Shown here in pieces: positions 35,532 through 43,651 of a DNA stretch of 64,000 nt; position 1 is the stretch's first letter; each line of letters begins with the position of its first letter. Location: the NCBI RefSeq assembly GCF_001613005.1, contig NZ_BDBN01000020.1:62001-126000 (forward strand). The letters are read 5' to 3'. This stretch comes from Nocardia nova NBRC 15556. GTDB taxonomy: Bacteria > Actinomycetota > Actinomycetes > Mycobacteriales > Mycobacteriaceae. The notes under the pieces are model-generated. The model saw only the letters and a program-made list of their open reading frames with translations. It searched no databases and was not told the origin of the DNA. The translations under genes and the position numbers were made by a program.

Positions 35532-35918
35532 ATGTATGGCGGTGACGAGGAGATGAGTGTCTTGGTGGATGACAGCGGCTTGAGCGTCGAGGTCGACCGG
35601 ACCGGCGGTGCGCTCGTCATATCGGCGTACGGCGATGTCGACGCGATGACGGCCGACCAGCTGCAGAGTGTGCTGGACCGGATGAGCGAGGCGTTCGAGG
35701 ATGCCGACCAGGCCGCGCCGGTCATCGATCTGTCCGGAGTGGGTTTCCTGGGTTCGGCAGGTCTGAGCGTGCTGCACGCGGCCGCGACCACGGTGACTCC
35801 CCGGCGGTTGCGGGTGGTCGCGTCCGGGGCGGCCAAACGTGTCATCCAGGTCACCGGCCTGGATCGGATGGTCTCGGTGTACGACGATCTGGCCAGCGCC
35901 GGCGTCACCGCTCGCTGA
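35532..35918 (+). CDS. STAS-domain anti-sigma-factor antagonist
   Basis: A 128-residue STAS protein (LVISAYGDVDAMTADQL, APVIDLSGVGFLGSAGLSVL with the phosphorylatable Ser in GSAGL). Such proteins are switched by an anti-sigma kinase and release a SigB/SigF-type sigma factor. No kinase or sigma gene is adjacent. An alternative start is ATG 35553. A hairpin terminator follows. Confidence 0.88.
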   Translation: MYGGDEEMSVLVDDSGLSVEVDRTGGALVISAYGDVDAMTADQLQSVLDRMSEAFEDADQAAPVIDLSGVGFLGSAGLSVLHAAATTVTPRRLRVVASGAAKRVIQVTGLDRMVSVYDDLASAGVTAR

Positions 35919-35930
35919 GCCGACAGCAGA

Positions 35931-35959
35931 ACGCCGCCGGGTGGCGTTCCCGGCGGCGT
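35931..35959 (+). terminator. 11-bp GC hairpin
   Basis: ACGCCGCCGGG (35931-35941) is inverted at 35949-35959 around a 7-base loop, 12 bp after the STAS gene. Confidence 0.75.
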
Positions 35960-36124
35960 CCGTACGAGGTCGACGTCCCACAAGCGCCTCTCGGCGGGTG
36001 GTCGCTCGAAGCGACTGAAGGGTGCGGCCCGGGGCTGTCCGGACGCCGACAGCGGGTACAACCGAGACACCCGGCGAGCTATTTCCGGGCCGCGTTGTGA
36101 CGTGACCCACGCAGCCTCGATCGG

Positions 36125-36577
36125 CTATTCGGTCGCGGCGTTGCCGAACTCGCGCTCGGCCTCGATTCGCTGTTCACGGGCGGCGGCGCGATCCTGTGCC
36201 GCCGCGGCGCGGTGGAAGGCGGCATCGCGGCGAGCCCGGTCGGCCGCGGAGGCGCGCGCGGCGCCGGACGCCGGATCCATGCCGGAAGCCGAACCCGTGC
36301 GGGACGCAGAAGCTTTGGCGTGAGCAGCGGCCTTCTCGTAGGCGGCAGCCGCGCGTTCGTGGGCACGTGCGGCGTCCTCGTGCCGATCCGCGGCCGCCCG
36401 ATGAGCGCTTTCCGCACGCGCGAGTGCCTGTCGAGCCCGCTCGGTCGCCATATCGACGTCCTCGTGTGTGATCGGTCGTCCCGCGCTGATCTCGGCCTGC
36501 CGCGCGGCCGGCTCCTCGGCCCGCTCGGCTGCCTGTGCGGCGCGCTCACCCGCGCGCCGGGCGGCGGACTCCGTCAT
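36125..36577 (-). CDS. Ala/Arg/Glu-rich coiled-coil protein
   Basis: A 150-residue, highly charged helical protein with heptad-like Ala/Glu/Arg runs (ARQALARAESAHRAAADRHE, AREQRIEAEREFG). No domain or signal is visible. The start at ATG 36577 is plausible but the ribosome site is weak. It is divergent from the next gene across an 80-bp region holding GCAACGTTGC (36615-36624). Confidence 0.6.
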   Translation of the reverse strand: MTESAARRAGERAAQAAERAEEPAARQAEISAGRPITHEDVDMATERARQALARAESAHRAAADRHEDAARAHERAAAAYEKAAAHAKASASRTGSASGMDPASGAARASAADRARRDAAFHRAAAAQDRAAAREQRIEAEREFGNAATE

Positions 36578-36656
36578 GCACCACACACTATGCCGCGCGG
36601 CGAGCCTTGTAACGGCAACGTTGCACCGGACCGCCGGGAGGACGATTCTGGAAGCC

Positions 36657-37091
36657 ATGCGCGCCCGTGACGTGGAGATCGGGCATACCTATGTAGTGCT
36701 GGTCCCGCATCGACTGCCGGCCGCCCGCTATCCCGACCGCGAGCGACTGGGCACATCGATGTGGGTGGCGAGCCTGCTCACGGGCGCCCGGTTTCGGCTC
36801 ACGGTCTCCAACGTCGACTACGACACCGATCCGGTGACGGTCGAGGGACTGCGACTCATCGAACGCTCGCACACCGAGGTCACGCTGACCGACGACCAGG
36901 CCGCGGCGCTGGGCTTGTCCCCGAAACAGGGATATCGCCTGGTGGGATCGCTCGTGGACCGCACCGGCCGGGTGGCGTGCCTGCCCTCGATCGAACCGAT
37001 CCGGGTACCTGTGCGCTGGCTGCGTTCGGCCGACGATCCCCGGCTGGCGCAGACCACCCACCGTGACGCGGACCTGTGGCCCTTCATGTGA
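36657..37091 (+). CDS. Protein of unknown function
   Basis: A 144-residue soluble basic protein (MRARDVEIGHTYVVLVPHRL, VASLLTGARFRLTVSNVDYD). The beginning resembles small beta-barrel proteins found near ANTAR/PAS genes in Nocardia, but I cannot name the family. ATG 36657 is 14 bp past GGGAGGA. Confidence 0.6.
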   Translation: MRARDVEIGHTYVVLVPHRLPAARYPDRERLGTSMWVASLLTGARFRLTVSNVDYDTDPVTVEGLRLIERSHTEVTLTDDQAAALGLSPKQGYRLVGSLVDRTGRVACLPSIEPIRVPVRWLRSADDPRLAQTTHRDADLWPFM

Positions 37092-37145
37092 AGAGTCGTC
37101 GCGGACCGCACCACCGCAACCATCTCGACCGGCCATAATTGTTTC

Positions 37146-37838
37146 GTGCGGCGCAACGGCATGGACAACGAACACGATCACACGGCGGGAGAAACGGCAC
37201 CGGTCGATCCGAGCACTGTGCCGCGGGTCGGATCCTTCCGGTTCTGGTTCGCGACACGGCGCTGGGAGTGGTCGGAAGAGGTGTACCGGATGCACGGTTA
37301 CACCCCCGGCAGCGTGGTGCCGACCACCGAACTCTTGCTCTCCCACAAACATCCCGACGACCGCGACGATGTGGCGGCGCGCATCGCCCGCGCGGTCGAT
37401 CTGGGTGAATCGTTCTCCAGCCGGCACCGGTTCATCGACACCGCGGGACAGGTGCATCACGTGATGGTGGTCGCCGACCGCCTCTACGACGATGCCGGAG
37501 CTGTCATCGGTACCGGCGGCTTCTACATCGACCTCACCGAGACCCTGGCCGAGAGCGAGCGCGAAACCCTGTCGGCGGCCCTGCCCGACGTGATCGAGCA
37601 TCGCGCGGTGATCGAACAGGCCAAAGGTGTGCTGATGCGGATGTATCGCGTCAATGCCGAGCAGGCGTTCAAGATCCTGTCCTGGCGTTCGCAGGAGACC
37701 AACACCAAACTGCGCGACCTGGCCGCCCAGTTGGTCGCCGAACTGGAGACGCTTCCGGAAGCGCGGCCGCAGACGCTCACCGCCTTCGACCACCTGCTGC
37801 TCACCGCTCACACCCGCATACCGCGCCACCCCCGCTGA
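37146..37838 (+). CDS. PAS-ANTAR antitermination regulator
   Basis: A 230-residue protein: an N-terminal PAS domain (WEWSEEVYRMHGYTPGSVVP, FYIDLTETL) followed by a C-terminal ANTAR RNA-binding domain (HRAVIEQAKGVLMRMYRVNA, AFKILSWRSQETNTKLRDLA). ANTAR proteins bind paired RNA stem-loops to block transcription termination, and the PAS domain would sense redox or a small ligand. GTG 37146 or ATG 37161 could start it. It ends one base from the convergent desaturase gene. Confidence 0.88.
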   Translation: MRRNGMDNEHDHTAGETAPVDPSTVPRVGSFRFWFATRRWEWSEEVYRMHGYTPGSVVPTTELLLSHKHPDDRDDVAARIARAVDLGESFSSRHRFIDTAGQVHHVMVVADRLYDDAGAVIGTGGFYIDLTETLAESERETLSAALPDVIEHRAVIEQAKGVLMRMYRVNAEQAFKILSWRSQETNTKLRDLAAQLVAELETLPEARPQTLTAFDHLLLTAHTRIPRHPR

Positions 37839-37839
37839 A

Positions 37840-38796
37840 TCAGGCGCGGGCCCGCTCGCGGGCCAGGGATCGATCGCGGTGCTCCTCGAAGCGCGGGATC
37901 TGCACCAGTTCCATATTCTCCAGGAAGGCGCCCAGTCGTTCCCGGGCCTGTTCGCCGCGTGGGCCGAAGTCGTTGCGGCCGAAGATGTTCCATTGCCGGA
38001 TCACCGGTTCGAGCACGTCCTCGTAGTGCTGGCGCAGATCGTAGACGCCATGTTTGGCCATCAGCACTCCGTTGCGGCGGAAGTTGGGCATTCCGGCGCC
38101 GGGCATCTTGAAGTTCTCGACGATGAGGTCGATGGCCGTCATCGCCTGATCGGGAACGAGATCCAACGCGGCGGCGCACATGGTGCGGTAGAAGATCATG
38201 TGCAGGTTCTCGTCGAGCGCGACGCGCTGCAGCATGCGGTCGGCGATCGGGTCGTCGCACACCTTGGCGGTGTTGCGGTGGCTGACGCGGGTGGCCAGTT
38301 CCTGAAAGCTCACGTACGCAACCGAATACAGGAATCCCGCTTCACCGTCGAGCAGCCGGGCCACCCCCGGGGTGAAGCCGTTGGTCATATGGGTCATGCG
38401 GGTGTTCTCGAGCGCGACCGGGTCGACGCCGCGGGTGACCACGAGATAGTCGCGCAGCACGACGGAGTGGCGGTTCTCCTCGGCGGTCCAGCGGCCCACC
38501 CAGGTTCCCCAGGCGCCGTCCTGGGAGAAGTTCTCGGCGATCTCGCGGTGGTAGGAGGGCAGGTTGTCCTCGGTGAGCAGGTTGGTCACCAGCGCCGCCT
38601 TCGCCACCTCGCTGAGCGTGGATTGCCCGGGCTCCCAATCGGTTCCGCCCAGCATCGCGAAGTTGCGACCGGCGTCCCACGGGACGTAGTCGTGTGGATG
38701 CCACTCCTTGACCATCGACAGATGCCGGTCCAGTGCCGTGGCGGCGACCGGTTCGAGTTCGGTGAGGATTTCCCGTTGTGTCAACTCTCGTGCCAC
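37840..38796 (-). CDS. Acyl-ACP desaturase (DesA/FAB2 type)
   Basis: A 318-residue soluble diiron desaturase. EENRH at residues 106-110 and DENLHMIFYR supply the two ExxH iron motifs, and the helical layout matches mycobacterial DesA1/DesA2 and plant stearoyl-ACP desaturase. It introduces double bonds into acyl-ACP, for membrane or mycolate precursors. It lies nine bases downstream of the ribosome-hibernation gene and is surely cotranscribed with it. Confidence 0.92.
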   Translation of the reverse strand: MARELTQREILTELEPVAATALDRHLSMVKEWHPHDYVPWDAGRNFAMLGGTDWEPGQSTLSEVAKAALVTNLLTEDNLPSYHREIAENFSQDGAWGTWVGRWTAEENRHSVVLRDYLVVTRGVDPVALENTRMTHMTNGFTPGVARLLDGEAGFLYSVAYVSFQELATRVSHRNTAKVCDDPIADRMLQRVALDENLHMIFYRTMCAAALDLVPDQAMTAIDLIVENFKMPGAGMPNFRRNGVLMAKHGVYDLRQHYEDVLEPVIRQWNIFGRNDFGPRGEQARERLGAFLENMELVQIPRFEEHRDRSLARERARA

Positions 38797-38805
38797 GCTG
38801 GTGAT

Positions 38806-39570
38806 CTACCTTTCCGTGTCGAATGCGACCTCGGCACAGGGTGTGACGAGGGTGAGATCCGCGTCGTAGCGGCGGTACAACAGATGTCCGCGCCCGGTGC
38901 AGGCGTCGATGTGGAACAGGAAGGGCAGGCCGTGCTCGCACAGCCGCTCCACCGCCGCGGATTCGGTGAGGATGGGTGTCGGACGCGAGTGCACGGTGAA
39001 GATCCGGCCGCCGGTATCGGAGGGCGGATGCATCCGAGATCGGCGCGCCAGCCGTAGTCCCGAGGGGCCGGCCCGGTAGACGGCGGCATCCTCACCGGTT
39101 TCGGCGTCGACGAACAGGTGCACGTCGAAGTCGAGCGTGTCCATCATCGCCGCGGCCGACTTCGGGCGCAGGGTGTCGAGAGGGAATGCCTTGCGGCGCA
39201 CTATCTTTCCGACGCCGGGGTCGGCCAGCGCCGGTCGGGCCGGATCCGGCCACTCCCGGACGGCCGGGTCGGTGAGCTGCCGTTCCAGCCGGACCACCAC
39301 CGACAGCACCTCGTGGGGCTCGCGGGTGCGCACCTGCATCCGGACCGGGCGATCGGGTAGTGCGAGATTCACTTGGACCAGCAGGGATTCGGTCTCACCG
39401 GGAGCGGCGGTCACCCGCACCTGGGCGCCGCCGGTGACGCTGTGGCGCGCCAGCAGCCGGCCCACCGCCCCGGCCACGCGTTCGGCCTCGAGTGCGGGGA
39501 CCGGCCCGCGGGTGAAGATGACGATGTCCGGGAACGCTGCCGACGACCATGCCTGAGATTCCCGCAACAC
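38806..39570 (-). CDS. Ribosome-hibernation/dormancy factor (S30AE, RafH-like)
   Basis: A 254-residue protein with two copies of the ribosome-hibernation S30AE C-terminal fold (FDVHLFVDAETGEDAAVYRA and FLFHIDACTGRGHLLYRRYD) and a diverged N-terminal part. This resembles the mycobacterial hypoxia-induced hibernation factor (Rv0079 type), which stalls ribosomes in dormancy. GTG 39570 is the start. A DosR-like box lies 75 bp upstream, consistent with hypoxia control. The desaturase follows in the same operon. Confidence 0.85.
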   Translation of the reverse strand: MLRESQAWSSAAFPDIVIFTRGPVPALEAERVAGAVGRLLARHSVTGGAQVRVTAAPGETESLLVQVNLALPDRPVRMQVRTREPHEVLSVVVRLERQLTDPAVREWPDPARPALADPGVGKIVRRKAFPLDTLRPKSAAAMMDTLDFDVHLFVDAETGEDAAVYRAGPSGLRLARRSRMHPPSDTGGRIFTVHSRPTPILTESAAVERLCEHGLPFLFHIDACTGRGHLLYRRYDADLTLVTPCAEVAFDTER

Positions 39571-39644
39571 CCGCTCGCCCTCTTTCGCTCACCCGGCCCG
39601 TTTCGACGCACGACAACTGTGCCGACGCGGAGGATGGCGCCCAA

Positions 39645-39658
39645 GGGCCGAAAGTCCC
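39645..39658 (-). promoter_or_regulatory. DosR/DevR-like box
   Basis: GGGCCGAAAGTCCC matches 12 of 14 core positions of the DosR consensus GGGACTWWAGTCCC. It sits 75 bp upstream of the hibernation-factor start codon. Confidence 0.6.
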
Positions 39659-39676
39659 TTCGAGGAAGCACGAAAT

Positions 39677-39701
39677 GCCCGATCGGAAATTCCGATCGGG
39701 C
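39677..39701 (-). terminator. Hairpin after the nitroreductase gene
   Basis: GCCCGATCGG and its complement CCGATCGGGC flank a short AAATT loop, 17 bp past the nitroreductase stop. Confidence 0.75.
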
Positions 39702-39717
39702 TTCGGGCGGGCGGAGG

Positions 39718-40329
39718 TCAGACGGTTGTGACGACCTGGTCGTAGTCCAGCCGCGGGGAGCGCGGGTACCAGGCGTCGGGGCCCGGCTTGCCGATATTGA
39801 CCACGACCAGGGCGCTGTGCGTGCCCTCGGGGAAGAACTCCTTGTCGACACCGGCGGCGTCGAACCCGTTCATCGGGCCGGCGGCCAGCCCCGCCGCGCG
39901 GATGCCGAGGATGAAGTAGCCCACCTGGATCAGCGCGTTGAACCGTGCCGATTCGGCCCGGTAGTCGTCGTCGGCGAAGTAGTCCTTGGCGTCGGGTGCG
40001 TGCGGGAAGACCTTCGGCAGGTGGTCGTGGAAATTCAAATCGGCGGCCAGGATCGCGGTCAGCGGCGCCTTCTCGGTCTTGGGCTTGTTGTTGTCGAGCA
40101 TGTGCTCGACGAGGGCGGCGCGGGCCTCGGCGCCGCGGACCAGCACGATGCGCAGCGGCTGCTGATTCATCGAGGTCGGAGCGTATTTGACCAGGTCGTA
40201 AATGTCGCGGATCTGCTCGTCGCTCACCGGCTCGTCGGTGAAGGTGTTGGCGGTGCGGGCCGTGCGGAACAGCAGGTCCTGGGCTTCGGCCGCGAGGGTG
40301 AGGTGGGTGGTGGGCTCAGCGGTGCTCAC
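39718..40329 (-). CDS. Nitroreductase-family FMN protein (RutE-like)
   Basis: A 203-residue FMN-dependent reductase (LVKYAPTSMNQQPLRIVLV, YFILGIRAAGLAAGPMNGFD, FFPEGTHSALVVVNIGKPG), close to the malonic-semialdehyde-reductase/RutE branch. It reduces aldehydes, quinones or nitro groups with NAD(P)H. It lies between the hibernation operon and the polyketide cluster, so it could serve redox stress or polyketide tailoring. Confidence 0.88.
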   Translation of the reverse strand: MSTAEPTTHLTLAAEAQDLLFRTARTANTFTDEPVSDEQIRDIYDLVKYAPTSMNQQPLRIVLVRGAEARAALVEHMLDNNKPKTEKAPLTAILAADLNFHDHLPKVFPHAPDAKDYFADDDYRAESARFNALIQVGYFILGIRAAGLAAGPMNGFDAAGVDKEFFPEGTHSALVVVNIGKPGPDAWYPRSPRLDYDQVVTTV

Positions 40330-40361
40330 AGCGTAACTCCTTGTCGGGGTTGCGGTTTCGG

Positions 40362-40781
40362 TCAGTCGTGGGTGACGCGGCGGGCGCGGGTGCGCAGTTC
40401 ACCGTCGATGCGGACGAGGACGTCGTGCACCACACAGCTCGGCGCGATCTCCGGCGCCGCGCCGGGCCGGATCTTGACCACCAGGCAGTACATCGTGGCG
40501 ACGATGCTGCCGTCGTCGTGCGGGGAGAGGTTGATCATGTTGAACCAGTGCCGGCGCTGCATCGGATCGCTGTCGAAGCGCTTGTGGAACTCCACCAGAT
40601 CCGACACGATCCCGGCGCGGGTGCGTGCGGGCGGGCGGCCGGGTGTGTGCTCGAACTCGGCGTCCTCGGTGAAGGTTTCGGCGTAGCCGGTGATGTCGCG
40701 GTTGTCCAAGCGCTGCATCTGATCGGCGTAGAACTGCTGGACCTCGGCGTACAGCTCGGCGCGGCTGGCGACAGTGGTCAT
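40362..40781 (-). CDS. SnoaL-like (NTF2-fold) protein at the edge of the polyketide cluster
   Basis: A 139-residue NTF2/SnoaL-like protein (YAEVQQFYADQMQRLDNRDI, SCVVHDVLVRIDGELRTRAR). In aromatic polyketide clusters such proteins act as cyclases, hydroxylases or dehydratases, and actinorhodin has a similar small ORF (actVI-A). GAGGAG precedes the ATG. It is divergent from the ketoreductase across a region with SARP-like repeats. Confidence 0.82.
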   Translation of the reverse strand: MTTVASRAELYAEVQQFYADQMQRLDNRDITGYAETFTEDAEFEHTPGRPPARTRAGIVSDLVEFHKRFDSDPMQRRHWFNMINLSPHDDGSIVATMYCLVVKIRPGAAPEIAPSCVVHDVLVRIDGELRTRARRVTHD

Positions 40782-40859
40782 GGACGGCTCCTCGGAAGAC
40801 GGTGTGGCCGCCGGGATTCCGGGCGGACCTCGATCGCGCTCCACGGTCGCCGACGGCGC

Positions 40860-40877
40860 TCGAGATTCGGTCGAGCC
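40860..40877 (+). promoter_or_regulatory. TCGAG direct repeats with 11-bp spacing (candidate SARP site)
   Basis: Heptamers TCGAGAT (40860) and TCGAGCC (40871) are exactly 11 bp apart, the spacing known for SARP activators such as ActII-ORF4. They lie between the divergent SnoaL-like and ketoreductase genes, and TTGACC and TTATAG-like elements follow. Confidence 0.6.
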
Positions 40878-40967
40878 CGCACCGGTTTGACCGGTCTTAT
40901 AGGGCCTTTCGCGACGCTGGTGGCCGGACGGGCCGGCGTAACCGGATCCAGCACCGATGGAGGAGAT

Positions 40968-41750
40968 ATGGCGGACAGTCAGCGCGTGGCGCTGGTCAGC
41001 GGAGCGACCAGCGGGATGGGCTTGCAGATCACGAAAAACCTGGCGGCACAGGGTGTTGCGGTGTTCATCTGTGCCCGGGACGAGCAACGGGTGGCCGATA
41101 CGGCCAAGCAGTTGCAGGACGACGGATTCGCGGTGGACGGAGTGGGCTGCGACGTTCGCGACGCCGACCGGATCCGGGAGTACGTCGACGCCGGGGTACG
41201 GCGGTTCGGGCCGGTCGACATCCTGGTCAACAACGCCGGCCGCAGCGGCGGCGGCGTGACCGCGCAGATCGCGGACGAGCTGTGGCTCGATGTGATCGAA
41301 ACCAACCTGCACAGCGTCTTCTACGCCACCAAGGCCGCGCTCACCGCCGGTGGCATGCTCGAGCGGGGCAGCGGCCGGATCGTCAACATCGCCTCGACCG
41401 GCGGTAAGCAGGGTGTGCTTCACGGCGCGCCCTATTCGGCCTCCAAGCACGGGGTCGTCGGCTTCACCAAGGCGCTGGGGCTGGAGCTGGCCAAGACCGG
41501 GATCACGGTCAACGCGGTCTGCCCCGGATTCGTGGAAACGCCTATGGCCGAACGGGTTCGGGAGGTGTATTCGGGTCTGTGGGGTGTCGACACCGACGAG
41601 GTGCACGCGCGGGTGAGCGCCCGGGTGCCGATCGGCCGCTATGTCCAGGTCGACGAGGTGGCCGCGATGGTCGACTACCTGATCTCGCCGGCCGCCGCCG
41701 CCGTGACCGCACAGGCATTGAATGTCTGTGGCGGCCTGGGCAACTACTGA
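40968..41750 (+). CDS. Polyketide C-9 ketoreductase (ActIII-like SDR)
   Basis: A 260-residue short-chain dehydrogenase. It has the cofactor motif SGATSGMG, NNAG, and the catalytic tetrad Asn113, Ser143, Tyr156 and Lys160. VCPGFVETPM and MGLQITKNLAAQG are characteristic of aromatic polyketide ketoreductases that reduce the C-9 carbonyl of the nascent chain with NADPH. GGAGGAG precedes ATG 40968. It is followed 15 bp later by accB. Confidence 0.93.
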   Translation: MADSQRVALVSGATSGMGLQITKNLAAQGVAVFICARDEQRVADTAKQLQDDGFAVDGVGCDVRDADRIREYVDAGVRRFGPVDILVNNAGRSGGGVTAQIADELWLDVIETNLHSVFYATKAALTAGGMLERGSGRIVNIASTGGKQGVLHGAPYSASKHGVVGFTKALGLELAKTGITVNAVCPGFVETPMAERVREVYSGLWGVDTDEVHARVSARVPIGRYVQVDEVAAMVDYLISPAAAAVTAQALNVCGGLGNY

Positions 41751-41765
41751 CCGCGGAGCGCCGTC

Positions 41766-42272
41766 ATGACAGCAATGGACGAAAACGTCACGCCCACACC
41801 GGAACTCGACGCCGCCCAGCACGACTACCTGCAGATACTCGACGCCATCCAGTCGGGTGCGCTGCGGCTGCTGGCCGGCTTTCCCGCCCAGCCCAGCGGC
41901 CTGCGGATCCAGGTCGGTGAGGTGACCGTGGAGGCACAGTGGCCGCAGGGCTCGGGGGAGGCGGGCGTGAGTGCCGGGGCAGCACCAGCACCGGCAATCG
42001 CAACCGGCGTCGCGACCGAGGTGGCGGTGACCGATCCGGTGATCCGCGCACCCAGTGTGGGTGTGTTCTATCGGAGCCCGCAGCCCGGTGCCGAGCCGTT
42101 CGTGGCGGTCGGCGACCGGGTGTCGCCAGGGCGTCAGGTCGGCATCGTGGAGGCGATGAAGCTGATGATCCCGGTGACGGCCGAGGTGGGCGGGGTCGTC
42201 ACCGCGATCCTCAAACAGGACGGGGAATCCGTGCAATTCGACGAACCTCTGTTGTCGTACTCGCCGGAGTGA
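41766..42272 (+). CDS. accB: Biotin carboxyl carrier protein (AccB)
   Basis: A 168-residue protein with a variable Ala/Pro-rich N-terminal half and a C-terminal biotinyl domain, with biotin-accepting Lys132 in VEAMKLM. It shuttles carboxybiotin between AccC and the AccDA carboxyltransferase encoded 8-12 kb away in the same cluster, supplying malonyl-CoA. Its stop codon abuts the stop of the convergent lipocalin-like gene (TGATCA). Confidence 0.93.
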   Translation: MTAMDENVTPTPELDAAQHDYLQILDAIQSGALRLLAGFPAQPSGLRIQVGEVTVEAQWPQGSGEAGVSAGAAPAPAIATGVATEVAVTDPVIRAPSVGVFYRSPQPGAEPFVAVGDRVSPGRQVGIVEAMKLMIPVTAEVGGVVTAILKQDGESVQFDEPLLSYSPE

Positions 42273-42662
42273 TCAGCACGGGCGGGCGGACCTGCGCCAG
42301 GTGAGAATGCGGCGCTGGGTCCGCCCGTCCACTTGTGCGGCGCCGATCAGCGTCAGCACGTCACCGTCGAGGGACATCTGGCGTACCTGCTCGGTGCCGG
42401 CCCAGGCGGGATTGGAGCAGACGCTGATCGCGTGCACCACTGCCTTTCCCGCCGTGCGCCAGGTTCCGGCGTAGCCCATGAACGTGTTCGCGGCGGTGGT
42501 TTCACCGGTGCGCATCATGCTCACCGAGACGGAGCCCTGTGCGGTGTAGATGAGCAGACCGCGCGGCGCCGGACCCAGTGGCCCTTCGCTGCGCACGTCC
42601 GCGTCGTCGATGTCGTAGTAGGACGCCAGTTCCCAGGTGCCGACGAGATCAGTCGCAGTCAT
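42273..42662 (-). CDS. Lipocalin-like protein
   Basis: A 129-residue beta-barrel protein (LVGTWELASYYDID, GLLIYTAQGSVSVSMMRTGE) of the lipocalin-like family. It probably binds a hydrophobic small molecule, perhaps a cluster intermediate. The function is not established. It is convergent with accB. Confidence 0.78.
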   Translation of the reverse strand: MTATDLVGTWELASYYDIDDADVRSEGPLGPAPRGLLIYTAQGSVSVSMMRTGETTAANTFMGYAGTWRTAGKAVVHAISVCSNPAWAGTEQVRQMSLDGDVLTLIGAAQVDGRTQRRILTWRRSARPC

Positions 42663-42691
42663 GGTCCTCACGATGCGTGCCGCCGCTCGAA

Positions 42692-43186
42692 TCATGCTCG
42701 AGCGTTCCCGCGGGCGTAGTCGTAGGAGGCGCGTACCAGCTGCCAGACCTGTTCCAGTTCGTCGGCGTCGCGCGGGCCGTAGACCATCAGCAGCGTCGCC
42801 GGCAGGACGCCGGCGCGGGCCATCGGATGCTGTTCGGCCCAGCCGGCCGAAACGGCTTCGGCGGCAGCGGTTTCCGGCAGGCGCAGATGCAGGCTGCCGT
42901 CGGCGTGCCCGTGCAGGTGGGCGAATTCGGTGCCGGCCAGGAAGGCGTCCTCGGGGCCGTGCGCGTGATCGGGGTGCAGATGCAGGGCGCGGGTGTCGGG
43001 CAGCGAGACCGTACTGCGGGCGGCCAGCACACCCTCGAGTGTGGCCATGCGCGCCCACAGCGCTTCCTGGAGCCGGACGTCCGGATTCTGGGTGAGCTGC
43101 TGATGCGGATTGTGTGGCCGGGTGAGCGGGCGTTCGCCGCGCCGCCGGGGCAGGCGAAGGTTTCCGTGTGGTGCCGTCGCAGTCAT
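42692..43186 (-). CDS. Luciferase-domain (DUF5519) protein
   Basis: A 164-residue protein with TRALHLHPDHAHGPEDAFLA and HLHGHADGSLHLRLPETAAA, matching small luciferase-domain/DUF5519 proteins of actinomycetes. It contains many His residues but no known catalytic assignment. GAGAGGAG precedes ATG 43186. It is divergent from the HxlR regulator that may control it. Confidence 0.72.
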   Translation of the reverse strand: MTATAPHGNLRLPRRRGERPLTRPHNPHQQLTQNPDVRLQEALWARMATLEGVLAARSTVSLPDTRALHLHPDHAHGPEDAFLAGTEFAHLHGHADGSLHLRLPETAAAEAVSAGWAEQHPMARAGVLPATLLMVYGPRDADELEQVWQLVRASYDYARGNARA

Positions 43187-43227
43187 CACTGTGCTCCTCT
43201 CGCGCCGGTGAAGGCTTCTGGTCACAC

Positions 43228-43257
43228 AGTAGTTTCCAAAGTATAGTAGTTACCAAA
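43228..43257. promoter_or_regulatory. Direct repeats AGTAGTTWCCAAA (candidate HxlR operator)
   Basis: Two 13-bp copies at 43228-43240 and 43245-43257, differing at one position, lie just upstream of the HxlR start and between divergent genes. Confidence 0.65.
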
Positions 43258-43279
43258 TGGAAAGTGCCCAGGAGTGCCC

Positions 43280-43651
43280 ATGACGCCCGTCACGCCGCCG
43301 CCCGTCGCGGATCCGTGCCCGATCTCCCCGGTGGTCGACCTGTTCTTCGGCCGCTGGTCCACCCAGGTGCTGTGGGTGCTGATCCACGACGGGCGGATGC
43401 GTTTCAACGAAGTGCAGCAACGCATTCCGGGCGTCACGCCCAAGGTGCTGACCCAGCGGCTGCGCCAGCTCGAACGCGACGGCCTGGTGCAGCGCACCTA
43501 CCACCCCGAGGTCCCCCCTCGCGTCGAGTACGCGGCCACCGCGCTGGCCGGCACCCTCACTCCGTTGTTCGACGGTCTCGCGCGGTGGTCGAACGAGCAC
43601 CTGGCGGAGGTGCTGGCGGCTCGTGCCGCCTACGACGCGGGCGACGGCTGA
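43280..43651 (+). CDS. HxlR-family transcriptional regulator
   Basis: A 123-residue winged-helix regulator (DPCPISPVVDLFFGRWSTQV, VTPKVLTQRLRQLERDGLV, PRVEYAATALAGTL). Its single Cys in PCP is a candidate redox or electrophile sensor, as in other HxlR-type proteins. AGGAG precedes ATG 43280. Its 3' end overlaps the convergent hydrolase gene by 22 bp. Confidence 0.88.
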   Translation: MTPVTPPPVADPCPISPVVDLFFGRWSTQVLWVLIHDGRMRFNEVQQRIPGVTPKVLTQRLRQLERDGLVQRTYHPEVPPRVEYAATALAGTLTPLFDGLARWSNEHLAEVLAARAAYDAGDG

